Origin: Candidatus Limnocylindrales bacterium
GTDB lineage: Bacteria; Moduliflexota; Moduliflexia; Moduliflexales; JAUQPW01
Direction of reading: 5' to 3'
Assembly (NCBI GenBank): GCA_035559535.1
Contig: DATMBG010000042.1
Span: 76,063 to 140,062, forward strand
Length of the DNA stretch: 64,000 nt
The notes beneath the pieces were generated by a model. That model worked only from the letters and a program-made list of their open reading frames with translations, ran no database searches and was not told the DNA's origin. Within the stretch, counting starts at the first letter, position 1, and each line of letters opens with the position of its first letter. A program made the position numbers and the translations under genes. Positions 37,224-46,548 of the stretch are shown piece after piece.

Positions 37224-37345
37224 CGAAGGGTATGGGGGTATGGGGGTATGGGGGTATGGGAGTATGGGAGTATAAGTAATTATTCTCCCACACTCCCATA
37301 CTCCCATACCCCCATACCCCCACACTTTCCCACTCCCATACCTTT
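37224..37345. repeat. Purine-rich/pyrimidine-rich inverted repeat
   Basis: Four to five GTATGGGGGTATGGG units are followed after AAGTAATTATT by complementary CTCCCATACCCCCATAC units. The clearest member of this family in the window. Lies between two acyl-CoA ligase genes. Confidence 0.8.
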
Positions 37346-37375
37346 CATAGCCCTTCGGGGAGGCTCTGTCTCTTT

Positions 37376-38878
37376 TCACCTGAGTTCTCTTTTGAGAATT
37401 TTACCTGTAGGCGTTTTGGGTAGAGATTTTCTGAACTCGATATAACGAGGTATCTTATATCTGGCCAGTTTTTCCATACAATATCGTCGGATTTCTCGTT
37501 CAGTCAGGGCAGCACCTTCTTTAAGGACGATAAAGGCTTTGGGTACCTCTCCGCGCTGTTCATCCTTTACCCCGATCACGGCACATTCTACTATCTGGGG
37601 ATGGGAGAGCAGGACCTCTTCGATCTCCCTGGGGTATACGTTGATCCCTCGTACCAACAGCATATCCTTCTTTCGATCTAGAATGTAGAGATACCCATCT
37701 TCATCAAGCTTTCCTATATCTCCCGTTAATAACCAGCCATCTCGAAGGACACTTTGAGTTGCTTCAGGTAAGCGGTAATATCCAAGCATGACATTGGGGC
37801 CTTTAACGGCGATTTCTCCTTCCTGTCCCACCGGAAGATCATTTCCTTCTGCATCGACTATCTTGACCTGAACCTGGGGTATAGGCAGGCCTACCGAACC
37901 TACCTTTCGGACCCCTTCTAACGGGTTAACCGAAACAACCGGAGAGGCCTCCGATAAACCATAGCCTTCGAGCAACGGAGCTCCGAATTTCTTCTCTATC
38001 TTTTCAATGGTTGCCGCCGAGAGTGGAGCCGAACCCGAGATAAAAGCCCGAATGGCATGAAGATATTTAACAATCCAGGGTACTTTTCTCTCGGCCAGAA
38101 TATTGAAAACCGCCGGAACCCCTACAAAAATGGTCACACGGTCCCATAAGATGCTCTTTTTTATTTCCTCCAAGGACTTTACCGATTCCAACAGGATGAT
38201 TCTGGCTCCCCCATATATGGGGGCTAAAACACAAACCGTAAAGGTAAAGGCATGAAAAAGTGGTAAAAACAACAGGAACCTATCCCTATGGGAAAATTTA
38301 AATGCCCGGATGCAACTCTCGATATTTGAATACAGATTCTTATGGGACAACATAACTCCCTTGGGATGACCGGTTGTACCAGAGGTATAAATTAAAACGG
38401 CCAGATTCTCAGGATTTAGCTTTTTTCCCGGAGATACAGGGAGTTCAGCTTCCATTAACCTGTTCAACGAAAGAAATTCTTTCGAGTCGTCATCCATCAA
38501 GATTGTGTATTTTAATGACAACACCTGAGGTAGTATGGGTTGAAGGGTTTCTAAAAATTTTTTAGAAGTAATTATCGCCTTGAGCTGGCAATCATTCATA
38601 ATATAGGCCAGCTCTACGCCGGTCAGAAAAGTGTTAAGAGGAACGACAACTCCTCCGGTTTTAAGAATGGCGAAATAGCTGATAATATATTCCGGCTTAT
38701 TCTCAAGAAGTATACCAACCTTGTCCCCTTCCTGTACATCCCGTTTAAGAAGAGCCTGGCTTAATCGATTGACGGCTTCATCCAGTTGCTTAAAGGTTAT
38801 TTTTTGCTTGCCGAATTTAATCGCTATGTGATGCGGGAATCTTTCGGCAGTTTCTTCCAACATCTGACCTAAGATCAT
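37376..38878 (-). CDS. Fatty acyl-CoA ligase (AMP-binding)
   Basis: A 500-residue protein with the same architecture as its downstream neighbour: YTSGTTGHPKGVMLSH, EGYGLSEASPVVSVNP, TGDIGKLDEDGYLYILDRKK and KTPTGKILKREL. The two are clearly diverged tandem duplicates, and both are likely to load medium or long acyl groups onto CoA. ATG start at 38878. Confidence 0.88.
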   Translation of the reverse strand: MILGQMLEETAERFPHHIAIKFGKQKITFKQLDEAVNRLSQALLKRDVQEGDKVGILLENKPEYIISYFAILKTGGVVVPLNTFLTGVELAYIMNDCQLKAIITSKKFLETLQPILPQVLSLKYTILMDDDSKEFLSLNRLMEAELPVSPGKKLNPENLAVLIYTSGTTGHPKGVMLSHKNLYSNIESCIRAFKFSHRDRFLLFLPLFHAFTFTVCVLAPIYGGARIILLESVKSLEEIKKSILWDRVTIFVGVPAVFNILAERKVPWIVKYLHAIRAFISGSAPLSAATIEKIEKKFGAPLLEGYGLSEASPVVSVNPLEGVRKVGSVGLPIPQVQVKIVDAEGNDLPVGQEGEIAVKGPNVMLGYYRLPEATQSVLRDGWLLTGDIGKLDEDGYLYILDRKKDMLLVRGINVYPREIEEVLLSHPQIVECAVIGVKDEQRGEVPKAFIVLKEGAALTEREIRRYCMEKLARYKIPRYIEFRKSLPKTPTGKILKRELR

Positions 38879-39040
38879 GTTAACCTTTATATTTCTCCTG
38901 AAAAAGATTTATATTTGGTTATACCCTATAGCTAAGGAATTAAATTAAGATAAGATTAAATAGAGTTATTAACAAGAAGTCAAGGAGAAAATTTGAAAGG
39001 CCTGAGAACCTTCTTGTCCCTGAGGCATTTTGTTTTCTAC

Positions 39041-39069
39041 TTGACAGATCCGGGTCGTTATTATATTCT
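39041..39069 (+). promoter_or_regulatory. Sigma-70-type promoter
   Basis: TTGACA (39041-39046), 17-base spacer, TATTCT (39064-39069), about 80 bases upstream of the helical-repeat protein gene. No matching operator noticed. Confidence 0.55.
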
Positions 39070-39147
39070 GTTTCAAGACTATAGGGAGACAAGATTATCA
39101 AGATTATAGGGAGAAAGGTTTAACTATCGGGAAAGGGAGTTAACATC

Positions 39148-40104
39148 ATGGGTATTTCTGCCGAAGATAAAGGTAAAGGAAAACGCATTATCATGCAGTT
39201 TTTTAAAACCATGGCTCACGTACAAAGAGCCCTTTTAGTCCTTTTTGAGAAGGACGAGTATCAGGGAATTCAACGTCTGTTGCTGTTGTTAAATCCTGAA
39301 AGTAAAGTGGAAATTGACTCGATTGACAACCTGCGCAGAGGGCTAAGCATGATTTTGCAACATATTTACTCCCTCCCCTTTGAGGATAAAGAAGGGCATT
39401 TTCTGGAATTGATGCGATGTAAATCCCATCAGGAAGTCCTCCAAAAAGAAAAAGCGGCTTTTATTGATTATTTTCTGGGCAATCAGCCCGTGTTCAAGAG
39501 TTATTTAAAACAAGTTGCCGTGGAGGATGGAAACTATTATGTTTTCAATCAAATTTGTAAAGAACTTCTCAACCGTCAGGAAGAAGTGAAAGACTTAAGG
39601 ACTTTTAAAAGCAGCCTGAGGGATTTGCAGAATATATTGGCCAGGCGCATGGCTAATGGAAGTAGTGAGGAAGCTATTCTGGAGGATTTAAAAAAGAAAG
39701 TTAAAGAAGCCCCTGCTTCTGGATCTGTCTCGATTCCCAAACCAGGGTTCTCTGCCTTAGAACTCGTTCCCGACAATAAATCTCCCCATACCGGTGAAGA
39801 GGCCGGTAAATATAACTCTTCCCTGGTATCTGAACGTGCCCCATCGCTTTCCCTACAGCCTCCTTCTGAGGAAGAAAAACGCCGGGCCATAGAAACGATT
39901 CTGAATGGACCTAAGTATGAACCCCTTCGAAGGCTTCTACTTAAAACGGTTGTAGAAGATCCCCAATTTCATACTTTTCAAAGTTATCTCAATAATATCC
40001 TGCCTCCGCCAGAACGGATTGTGGCCAGAGATTTAGATTCCTTTTCTAAAGGTCTCCAGAGGATTAAAGAATTCAGAGATAATCTGGAAAGGGAGTTAAG
40101 TTAG
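39148..40104 (+). CDS. Helical-repeat protein of unknown function
   Basis: A 318-residue, all-helical, charged protein with no recognised family. Three regions look like copies of one unit of roughly 60-70 residues: about 15-75, 99-165 and 245-317. The second and third match best (FxxxLxxVVEDxxxxxFxxYLxxIL then DLxxFxxxLxxLxxxLxxxL). The linker of about 75 residues between units two and three is rich in Ser, Pro and Lys. No signal peptide; probably cytoplasmic. A promoter lies upstream, and the LPS cluster follows. Confidence 0.6.
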   Translation: MGISAEDKGKGKRIIMQFFKTMAHVQRALLVLFEKDEYQGIQRLLLLLNPESKVEIDSIDNLRRGLSMILQHIYSLPFEDKEGHFLELMRCKSHQEVLQKEKAAFIDYFLGNQPVFKSYLKQVAVEDGNYYVFNQICKELLNRQEEVKDLRTFKSSLRDLQNILARRMANGSSEEAILEDLKKKVKEAPASGSVSIPKPGFSALELVPDNKSPHTGEEAGKYNSSLVSERAPSLSLQPPSEEEKRRAIETILNGPKYEPLRRLLLKTVVEDPQFHTFQSYLNNILPPPERIVARDLDSFSKGLQRIKEFRDNLERELS

Positions 40105-40198
40105 AAGCGTCCTTGGGTTATGAAGTAATCGAGTTTTAACCCTGGCGAATCAAACCGGATTTCATCGGTAGATAAATCTTCTGGGGTTACCTGCAAGC

Positions 40199-41254
40199 AT
40201 GTTTCACAAGATTTTAGTAGTACAGACGGCCTTTATCGGGGATGTTTTATTGACAACCCCCCTGCTAAAGGCTCTTCGTCAACTCTTCCCATATACTACC
40301 ATCTCGGTCCTTGTTCGGCCCCCCTCCCAATCCTTACTTAAAAATAATCCCGATGTAGATGAAATTCTCATCTATGACAAGCGGGACTCCGATAAAGGAA
40401 TCAAGGCTTTCTTTAGAGTTGTCAAAGAACTCCGGAAGTCCAATTTTAACCTGGCCTTATCGCCCCACCGCTCCTTACGAACCGCCTTGCTTTTATGGAT
40501 GGCTGGAATTCCTAAACGAATCGGATTCAAAACCGGATTGGGTCAGTATTTGTATCACCATAGAGTTCCTTTTCGCTCCTATAAGCATGACATCGAACGT
40601 AATCTTTCTCTTTTGGCTCCTTTGACCTTGACTCCCAAGATTTTTTCCACAGAGATGGTCCTTCCTGTAATCCAGGAGGATCAGGAGGCTGCCGCCCAAC
40701 TTCTGGAAAGGGCGGGTGTAGATTTAAAGAGAAAACCTCTTATTGGAATCAGCCCGGGTTCCATATGGCCGACCAAAAGATGGATTCCGGAGAAATTCTC
40801 GGAATTAATTCCCCGACTCATAGAAAATTACCGGGGAACCGTCCTTCTTTTAGGAAGCAAGGAAGACCTTGACCTTTGCAAGAAAATTTCTTCTCAATGT
40901 CGATTTAGCTCGGAGGATCAACGTCGTTGTCTGATCAATCTGGCCGGCCAGACAACGCTATCGGATTTGGCTGCAATCATCGACCGATGCGATCTCTTTA
41001 TCACCAACGACAGCGGCCCGATGCATATTGCATCGGCAAGAAAGATTCCTACCGTCGCTATTTTTGGCTCTACGGTACCCTCTCAAGGCTACGCACCTTT
41101 ACATAAAAAAGCCGTTGTGGTTGAAAAAACGCTTCCCTGCAGACCCTGTGGGGAGCACGGACGCAAGAAATGTCCCCAGGGTCATTTCCTCTGCATGAAA
41201 GCCATTACGGTAGAGGATGTTTTAGGAGCTGCCGAAAGTCTCCTGGGTATTTAA
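40199..41254 (+). CDS. ADP-heptose--LPS heptosyltransferase (GT9, WaaF-like)
   Basis: A 351-residue protein. VVQTAFIGDVLLTTPLLKALRQ at the N-terminus, ISPGSIWPTKRW, and TNDSGPMHIASARKIPTVAIFG are the GT9 heptosyltransferase signature. It adds L-glycero-D-manno-heptose to the inner LPS core. It begins a plus-strand glycosyltransferase cluster that ends with a second GT9 gene. Confidence 0.9.
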   Translation: MFHKILVVQTAFIGDVLLTTPLLKALRQLFPYTTISVLVRPPSQSLLKNNPDVDEILIYDKRDSDKGIKAFFRVVKELRKSNFNLALSPHRSLRTALLLWMAGIPKRIGFKTGLGQYLYHHRVPFRSYKHDIERNLSLLAPLTLTPKIFSTEMVLPVIQEDQEAAAQLLERAGVDLKRKPLIGISPGSIWPTKRWIPEKFSELIPRLIENYRGTVLLLGSKEDLDLCKKISSQCRFSSEDQRRCLINLAGQTTLSDLAAIIDRCDLFITNDSGPMHIASARKIPTVAIFGSTVPSQGYAPLHKKAVVVEKTLPCRPCGEHGRKKCPQGHFLCMKAITVEDVLGAAESLLGI

Positions 41255-41310
41255 AAAGACAGGAAGATGGAGTAGGGGAGTGTGGGGTGTGGGAGTAGGG
41301 AGGTGTGGGA

Positions 41311-41340
41311 AGTAGGGGCGGAAGGCCTTCCGCCCCTACT
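41311..41340. repeat. REP-like palindrome (perfect)
   Basis: AGTAGGGGCGGAAGG followed by its exact mirror. Member of the dispersed palindrome family. Confidence 0.9.
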
Positions 41341-41468
41341 TGGAGATCTGCCGGTTTTCCCTTTCCCCACTCCACCCCCTTCCCTCCCCGCCTGCGGGGA
41401 GGGAGAGAGGGGCCAGGGGGGTGTTGGGGTTAATAAAGTAATTCCTTCTGGTCTTATGCTGGTGCTTG

Positions 41469-41498
41469 AGTAGGGGCGGAAGGCCTTCCGCCCCTACT
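41469..41498. repeat. REP-like palindrome (perfect)
   Basis: Identical to the copy at 41311, 158 bases downstream. Confidence 0.9.
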
Positions 41499-41632
41499 TA
41501 AAAAAGGCGGGCACAGTATAGGGAAAAAACCTGTTATCCCTATAAGAAAAGCTTGCATAAGGTCACCCCACTGCGGCTAACCTTCTTAACCCGCCTATGG
41601 AGTCAGGGGGTCAGGCGAGAAAAAATCTAACA

Positions 41633-41658
41633 TAGGGGCGTACGGCCGTACGCCCCTA
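41633..41658. repeat. REP-like palindrome
   Basis: TAGGGGCGTACGG and mirror; differs from the GTAAGG variant by symmetric changes in the two arms, which keeps the pairing. Confidence 0.9.
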
Positions 41659-41682
41659 CTCCCCGACCTTCATACTTCGGAG

Positions 41683-42822
41683 ATGAATATCGCTCACATA
41701 ACAACAGAGGTTTCATGGCGAGGTGGAGAGGTCCAATTGTTTTATTTGTCCCTGGGTCTGGCCCGAAAAGGTTACACCAACTTTCTCATCACCCCGCCTG
41801 GAAGTGCCCTGGCCGGGAGAGTTGAAGCTCTTGAAGAACCTTCCTTAAAGCCCCATCTGAAAATCATTACCCTTTCCATGAGGGGAGAATGGGATGTTCA
41901 GGCCGTCTTTCGGATGGCTCAAATTTTACGTCAAGAACAGGTTCACATCCTCCACATGCATACGGCCCATGCGGTAACTTTGGGTTCTCTGGCCGGTAAA
42001 ATTGCCCGAATTCCCGTCTGTATCCTCTCCCGCAGGGTTCAATTTCCCCTTCGCTCCCGATTAAGCCGATTCAAGTATCAATGGGGTATCGACAAAATTA
42101 TAGCCGTTTCCCATGAAGTCCGAAGTCAGCTTCTGAGAAGTGGAATCGAGGAAGATAAAATCATTGTAATCCCCAGTGGGGTCGATTTAGTCAGGTTTAA
42201 TCCCCGGATCCTATCCGGCCGATTACATCTGGAACTCAAGCTTCCTGAAGATGCCTTACTGGTGGGTGTCATAGGATATCTCTCTCCCGAAAAAGGTCAA
42301 TCTTTGCTGATTCAGGCCGTTCCCGAGATCTTGAAACAGATTCCAGAAGTCAAAGTTATCCTGGTGGGGGATGGTCCCTTGCGATCAGCCCTTCAAAGCC
42401 AGATCAATACCCTGGGTTTAAATCAAACCGTTTATTTGTTGGGATTCCGGTCGGATATTCCTGAAATTCTGGCAGATCTGGATATCCTTCTCTCAACCTC
42501 TTTCTCTGAAGGCTCTCCAGGCACTGTAAAGGAGGCCATGGCCCTGGGAAAACCGGTCATAGCCCTGGATACAGGTGGGGTCCGGGAACTTATTACCCAT
42601 GGAGTTGAAGGAATCCTGATTCCTTATCGGGAAGCTGCAAAGGGAGGTTTTCATAAAGAACTCGTGGGGGAGCTAGCCGCTGCAGTTATTGCCTTGCTGA
42701 AGGATAGGAAGAAAAGACAACACATGGGCCAGGCCGCCGTCAAGAAAATCCAGGCCTACGGCATGGATAAGATGGTCGAAAGGACAGAAGCTCTTTACCT
42801 GGAAATTTTAAGAAAAAAGTAG
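41683..42822 (+). CDS. Glycosyltransferase family 4 protein
   Basis: A 379-residue GT-B enzyme. An N-terminal nucleotide-sugar-free domain (HITTEVSWRGGEVQLF) precedes VGVIGYLSPEKGQSLLIQA and the donor-binding FSEGSPGTVKEAMALGKPVIA. It adds a sugar to the growing LPS core or an exopolysaccharide; the sugar is unknown. The stop codon TAG lies inside the palindrome at 42819-42846, so the gene end has probably been reset by that insertion. Confidence 0.88.
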   Translation: MNIAHITTEVSWRGGEVQLFYLSLGLARKGYTNFLITPPGSALAGRVEALEEPSLKPHLKIITLSMRGEWDVQAVFRMAQILRQEQVHILHMHTAHAVTLGSLAGKIARIPVCILSRRVQFPLRSRLSRFKYQWGIDKIIAVSHEVRSQLLRSGIEEDKIIVIPSGVDLVRFNPRILSGRLHLELKLPEDALLVGVIGYLSPEKGQSLLIQAVPEILKQIPEVKVILVGDGPLRSALQSQINTLGLNQTVYLLGFRSDIPEILADLDILLSTSFSEGSPGTVKEAMALGKPVIALDTGGVRELITHGVEGILIPYREAAKGGFHKELVGELAAAVIALLKDRKKRQHMGQAAVKKIQAYGMDKMVERTEALYLEILRKK

Positions 42823-42846
42823 GGACGTAAGGCCTTACGCCCCTAC
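42819..42846. repeat. REP-like palindrome overlapping the glycosyltransferase stop codon
   Basis: GTAGGGACGTAAGG and its mirror with one mismatch. Bases 42820-42822 (TAG) terminate the upstream gene. Confidence 0.88.
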
Positions 42847-42900
42847 AAGAACACGGTAAAGTCACTGTAACCGTTACAACGGTAAATTCTTCCTTGACTT

Positions 42901-42928
42901 GTACGGGCGTACGGCTGTACGCCCGTAC
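42901..42928. repeat. REP-like palindrome (variant)
   Basis: GTACGGGCGTACGG and mirror with one mismatch (GGCTG), 55 bases downstream of the previous copy. Confidence 0.85.
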
Positions 42929-42939
42929 TTATTAAGTAT

Positions 42940-43755
42940 ATGTCCGCTTTATCTGTAACCCTCATCACCTATAACGAGGAAAATAAGATCGCCGACGCCC
43001 TGGAAAGTGTTAAGTGGGCAGATGAAATCGTTGTTGTCGATTCTTTCAGTACCGATCGTACCCTGGAGATTTGCAAACGTTATACCGATAAAGTCTATCA
43101 GATTCCCTGGCAGGGCTATGTAGTTCAAAAAAACCTGGCCCTGGAAAAGGCATCCCATGAATGGATTTTAAACCTGGATGCCGATGAGCGGGTCTCTCCG
43201 GAACTGGCAGAGGAAATAAAGAGGGCTTTACAAACCGATGAGTTTGACGGTTATTATATCCCGAGGCGGGTTTTTTACCTGGGAACCTGGATCCGATATG
43301 CCGGCTGGTACCCGGACTATAAACTGCGATTGTTTAAGAAGAGCCTGGCCAGGTGGGAAGGACCGGGCATCCATGAAAAGGTGGTATTAAAGGGAAGGGT
43401 CGGCTACTTGAAGGGAGACCTTTACCACTTTTCCTACGATAATTTAGCTCATCACGTCAACAAGATTAACCAGTTTACCACCATTGCCGCTGAACAGATC
43501 CGAAAACCCGTTCGAGGTCATACCATTTTTTTGAGGGCGCTTTTTGCTTTTTTCAAGAAATATTTCCTTAAAAGAGCTTTCTTAGAGGGAACCCGGGGCC
43601 TTATTATAAGTGGAATGTCCGCTTTTCAGGTATTTATTAAATATGCCAAGATGTGGGAACTCTCCCAAAATCCCAAAGGGCATGGGGACACGAAACCATG
43701 GGAACTCGGGAAAATTGATAAGGCGCGGGAGCAGGAGGACTTGGAAAGGCAATGA
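42940..43755 (+). CDS. Glycosyltransferase family 2 protein (WaaE/KdtX-like)
   Basis: A 271-residue GT-A enzyme. LSVTLITYNEENKIADALES at the N-terminus, VVDSFSTDRT and LNLDADERVS (DxD metal site) are diagnostic; the later SYDNLAHHVNKINQFT region matches LPS core beta-1,4-glucosyltransferases of the WaaE/KdtX type. It lies in the LPS core cluster. Confidence 0.88.
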   Translation: MSALSVTLITYNEENKIADALESVKWADEIVVVDSFSTDRTLEICKRYTDKVYQIPWQGYVVQKNLALEKASHEWILNLDADERVSPELAEEIKRALQTDEFDGYYIPRRVFYLGTWIRYAGWYPDYKLRLFKKSLARWEGPGIHEKVVLKGRVGYLKGDLYHFSYDNLAHHVNKINQFTTIAAEQIRKPVRGHTIFLRALFAFFKKYFLKRAFLEGTRGLIISGMSAFQVFIKYAKMWELSQNPKGHGDTKPWELGKIDKAREQEDLERQ

Positions 43756-43791
43756 ATTATCTTCCACCTCCCTGTCTTTAGTCCTAAGAAA

Positions 43792-44922
43792 ATGAACCTT
43801 CTTCAGATCATCAATGTCCGCTGGTGGAACGCAGAAGCTTCCTATGCCTTGAATTTATCCAAAGGTCTTCGGGACCGGGGACATAAAGTAACCATCCTGG
43901 GCCTTCCCCATAGTCCGGTTATACGCCGGGCGGAGGAAGAAAATTTCCCGATCCTTACCTCCTTTGACCTGTGGGGTTTTAATCCCTATACGCTCTACAA
44001 GGGATTCCGCGGATTTTTGCGCTTCCTGAATCAGGAAAGATTCGATGTGATCAATGCCCACCGCTCGGAAGGATACTGCTTCGTTGCCCTGGCTGCTAAA
44101 CTGGCTCAAAATAAACCGGCCCTGGTACGAACCCGGGGGGATATGCGTCCGGTCCGAAATAACCCCTTAAACCGATTCTTGTATGGAAAATGGACCGATA
44201 AGGTGATTACCTCTGGGGAAGTCATTCGAAGGAATCTATGCCGGGATCTCTTTCTTTCTGCTCATCAGGTTCAAACCATCTACGGGAGTGTAGATCTCCA
44301 AAGATTTCATCCTTTTTTAGATGGAAGGGTGAAAAGAAAAGAACTTACCCTTGAGGAAAACGTCAAACTTATCGGCATCATCGGAAGAGTAGGATACATC
44401 AAGGGGCATCAATATCTTATCGCAGCGGCTTCCAAGATTATTCAGATAGATCCTTCGGTCCGATTTTTATTGGCGATTAAGGAAGAAGATGAAGACATTG
44501 TGCGACTCAAAGACCTCATCGGGCAACTCCATCTTTCCCCTTATTTTATCCTGACAGGGTTTCATCCGGATATTGAGAAGGTCATGGCGGCATTGGATAT
44601 AGGTATTGTAACTTCTATTGGATCAGAGGCCAATTGTCGGGTAGTTTTAGAGTTGATGGCATCGGGAAAGCCAATCGTAGCTACCCAGGTTGGAATTATT
44701 CCAGAGGTTATCGATAACGGCGTGAATGGAGTGCTGGTACCTCCTAAAAATTCAGAAGCCCTGGCCGAGGCCATCGGTTTTCTGTTAAAAAATCCGGAAA
44801 AAGCCCGCAGTTTAGCCCAAGAAGCCCGTAAAACCGCCGAACGTAGATTTAATATCCATCGCCTGGTAGAGGAAACCGAGGCGGTTTATCGGGAGGCTTT
44901 AAAGGTCAGGCTGGTAAGATAA
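43792..44922 (+). CDS. Glycosyltransferase family 4 protein
   Basis: A 376-residue GT-B enzyme with INAHRSEGYCFVALAAKLA, IGIIGRVGYIKGHQYLIAAA and the donor-binding IGSEANCRVVLELMASGKPIVA. Second GT4 gene of the LPS cluster. Acceptor and sugar unknown. The next gene starts 17 bases later. Confidence 0.88.
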   Translation: MNLLQIINVRWWNAEASYALNLSKGLRDRGHKVTILGLPHSPVIRRAEEENFPILTSFDLWGFNPYTLYKGFRGFLRFLNQERFDVINAHRSEGYCFVALAAKLAQNKPALVRTRGDMRPVRNNPLNRFLYGKWTDKVITSGEVIRRNLCRDLFLSAHQVQTIYGSVDLQRFHPFLDGRVKRKELTLEENVKLIGIIGRVGYIKGHQYLIAAASKIIQIDPSVRFLLAIKEEDEDIVRLKDLIGQLHLSPYFILTGFHPDIEKVMAALDIGIVTSIGSEANCRVVLELMASGKPIVATQVGIIPEVIDNGVNGVLVPPKNSEALAEAIGFLLKNPEKARSLAQEARKTAERRFNIHRLVEETEAVYREALKVRLVR

Positions 44923-44939
44923 GGACGAAAATTTCTAAA

Positions 44940-45962
44940 ATGTTGGAAGCCCATAAAATACTCGTTATTCAACTTCGTCAGGTAGGAGATGTCCTTCTCA
45001 CTACCCCCGCTTTGAGGGTCTTGCGGACCTACTATCCCCATAGCCATATAGCTTTTCTGACGGAAAGAGCTTCCGCTCCTCTGGTCAGGAATAACCCTCA
45101 TCTGGATGAGGTGATTATAAGAAATCGCTACGGTTCCTGGCGGGAAGAACTTGAACTGATCCGTCAGATTCGCCGTCAGCAATACGATTTGGTCCTTGAT
45201 TTCTTCAGAAATCCCCGAAGTGGCTGGCTTACGCTTCTCAGCGGAGCAAAATATCGGGTGGCCAGCTACCATCCTCTCAGGGCTTTTTTTTACAATATTA
45301 CACCCAAAATTCAGGCCGGCAAAGGCTATGCCACTCTGGATAAGCTCGCCTTGTTAAAGGCCATCGGCCTGGAAGGAGATCTCACTCCGCCCTATCTGGA
45401 AGTACCCGAAGAAGCCAGGGCTTATATCGAGGAATTTCTCGCCGCTCAGGGCATCTCTAAGCCTGACTTGGTCATCACTATCAGTCCTACAAGCCGAAGG
45501 CAACATCGGAAATGGATACCGGAGAAATATGCCCAATTAGCCGACTGGCTTTCAGATACCTGTGGAGCTAAAATCATCTTTCTCTGGGGACCCGGAGAAA
45601 AAGAAGAAGTGGTATCGATCCTCAAAAAATGCCATCGTCCCCATATCCTGGCCTGTCCTACCGACCTTCTTCAACTGGCTGCTCTGTTGGATAAAAGCCG
45701 GCTTCATATCGGAAATGAATCGGCTCCCCGACATATCGCGGTAGCCAGAGGAACCCCCACGCTAACCATTCTGGGACCGACAAATGAAGCAAACTGGACC
45801 TACCCTTCGCCTTTCCATCGGGTGGTCTATGAATCCGTCTCCTGCCGACCCTGTGAAAAGAAAAGTTGTGCCTACCAGATGGAGTGTATGCGATATCTGA
45901 CGGTAGAAAAGGTAGCCGAAGCCTGTAAAGAACTTCTTGAACAGATAAGGAGTGAAGACTAA
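44940..45962 (+). CDS. ADP-heptose--LPS heptosyltransferase (GT9)
   Basis: A 340-residue protein. VIQLRQVGDVLLTTPALRVLR, ISPTSRRQHRKW and HIGNESAPRHIAVARGTPTLTILG are GT9 signatures; Asn-Glu replaces the more common Asn-Asp (NDSG) of the donor site. Together with the first GT9 gene this allows two heptose additions to the inner core. Last gene of the glycosyltransferase cluster. Confidence 0.88.
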   Translation: MLEAHKILVIQLRQVGDVLLTTPALRVLRTYYPHSHIAFLTERASAPLVRNNPHLDEVIIRNRYGSWREELELIRQIRRQQYDLVLDFFRNPRSGWLTLLSGAKYRVASYHPLRAFFYNITPKIQAGKGYATLDKLALLKAIGLEGDLTPPYLEVPEEARAYIEEFLAAQGISKPDLVITISPTSRRQHRKWIPEKYAQLADWLSDTCGAKIIFLWGPGEKEEVVSILKKCHRPHILACPTDLLQLAALLDKSRLHIGNESAPRHIAVARGTPTLTILGPTNEANWTYPSPFHRVVYESVSCRPCEKKSCAYQMECMRYLTVEKVAEACKELLEQIRSED

Positions 45963-45996
45963 GAGAGGGCTTCTCTACCTGCTGAAGGCTGAAGGA

Positions 45997-46024
45997 GTAG
46001 GGGCGTAAGGCCTTACGCCCCTAC
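45997..46024. repeat. REP-like palindrome (perfect)
   Basis: GTAGGGGCGTAAGG and exact mirror; followed by GTTCTT, a flank shared with the next copy. Confidence 0.92.
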
Positions 46025-46094
46025 GTTCTTAAATCCCCAACTTGATGCAAAGGTCTGCGACCTTGCAGATTTATAATATTGGCATTTAGATAAA

Positions 46095-46122
46095 GTAGGG
46101 GCGTAAGGCCTTACGCCCCTAC
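46095..46122. repeat. REP-like palindrome (perfect)
   Basis: Identical to 45997, 98 bases downstream, again followed by GTTCTT. Confidence 0.92.
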
Positions 46123-46268
46123 GTTCTTTAACCTTTCTCTTTATCCCCTAGATAAAAATTATGACCGAAAAGTTTTTATAGCACCTTGACAATCTACCGG
46201 CAGAAATATCTTTTTAATAAACTCCTTTTGAGGACCCCGGAGGGTACCCCATAGACATCAAACTAAGA

Positions 46269-46296
46269 GTAGGGGCATAAGGCCTTATGCCCCTAC
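46269..46296. repeat. REP-like palindrome (variant)
   Basis: GTAGGGGCATAAGG and mirror; the G-to-A change is matched by a C-to-T change in the other arm. Confidence 0.9.
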
Positions 46297-46467
46297 AATT
46301 TGTAAAGCTAATTTTGGGTTATTCTCCTTCACCCCAGACCCCTCCCCCCTCTTCCCCCGTGGACGGGGGGAAGGGGTGGGGGCGGAGAGGGGAGTGGAGA
46401 GTTGATCTGGAGACTTGCCGGCTCCTTGCTCCCCTTGTGGAAGCGGGACCGGGGGTGAGGGGAAAGA

Positions 46468-46495
46468 GTAGGGGCGTAAGGCCTTACGCCCCTAC
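46468..46495. repeat. REP-like palindrome (perfect)
   Basis: Same sequence as 45997; lies 53 bases before the DUF169 gene start. Confidence 0.92.
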
Positions 46496-46548
46496 AAGAA
46501 ATGGAACGCTTAGGGTGCCTGATGGAATAAAGAGATAGGAGGATAAAG

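Larger units (their letters stand above)
41255..41682. other. Repeat-rich gap in the glycosyltransferase cluster
   Basis: No gene. It starts with a short purine-rich block (41271-41310), continues with palindromes at 41311 and 41469, a C-rich block near 41370-41420 (CCCCGCCTGCGGGGAGGG), and a third palindrome at 41633. Confidence 0.7.
45963..46548. other. Repeat-dense intergenic region
   Basis: No gene. Four palindromes (45997, 46095, 46269, 46468) and a C-rich/G-rich block (46330-46400, CCCGTGGACGGGG) lie in less than 600 bases. Confidence 0.75.

Noticed and set aside
41311-46495. Palindromes as Rho-independent terminators
   Set aside because: No T-runs follow, copies occur inside genes as well as after them, and both orientations are equivalent.
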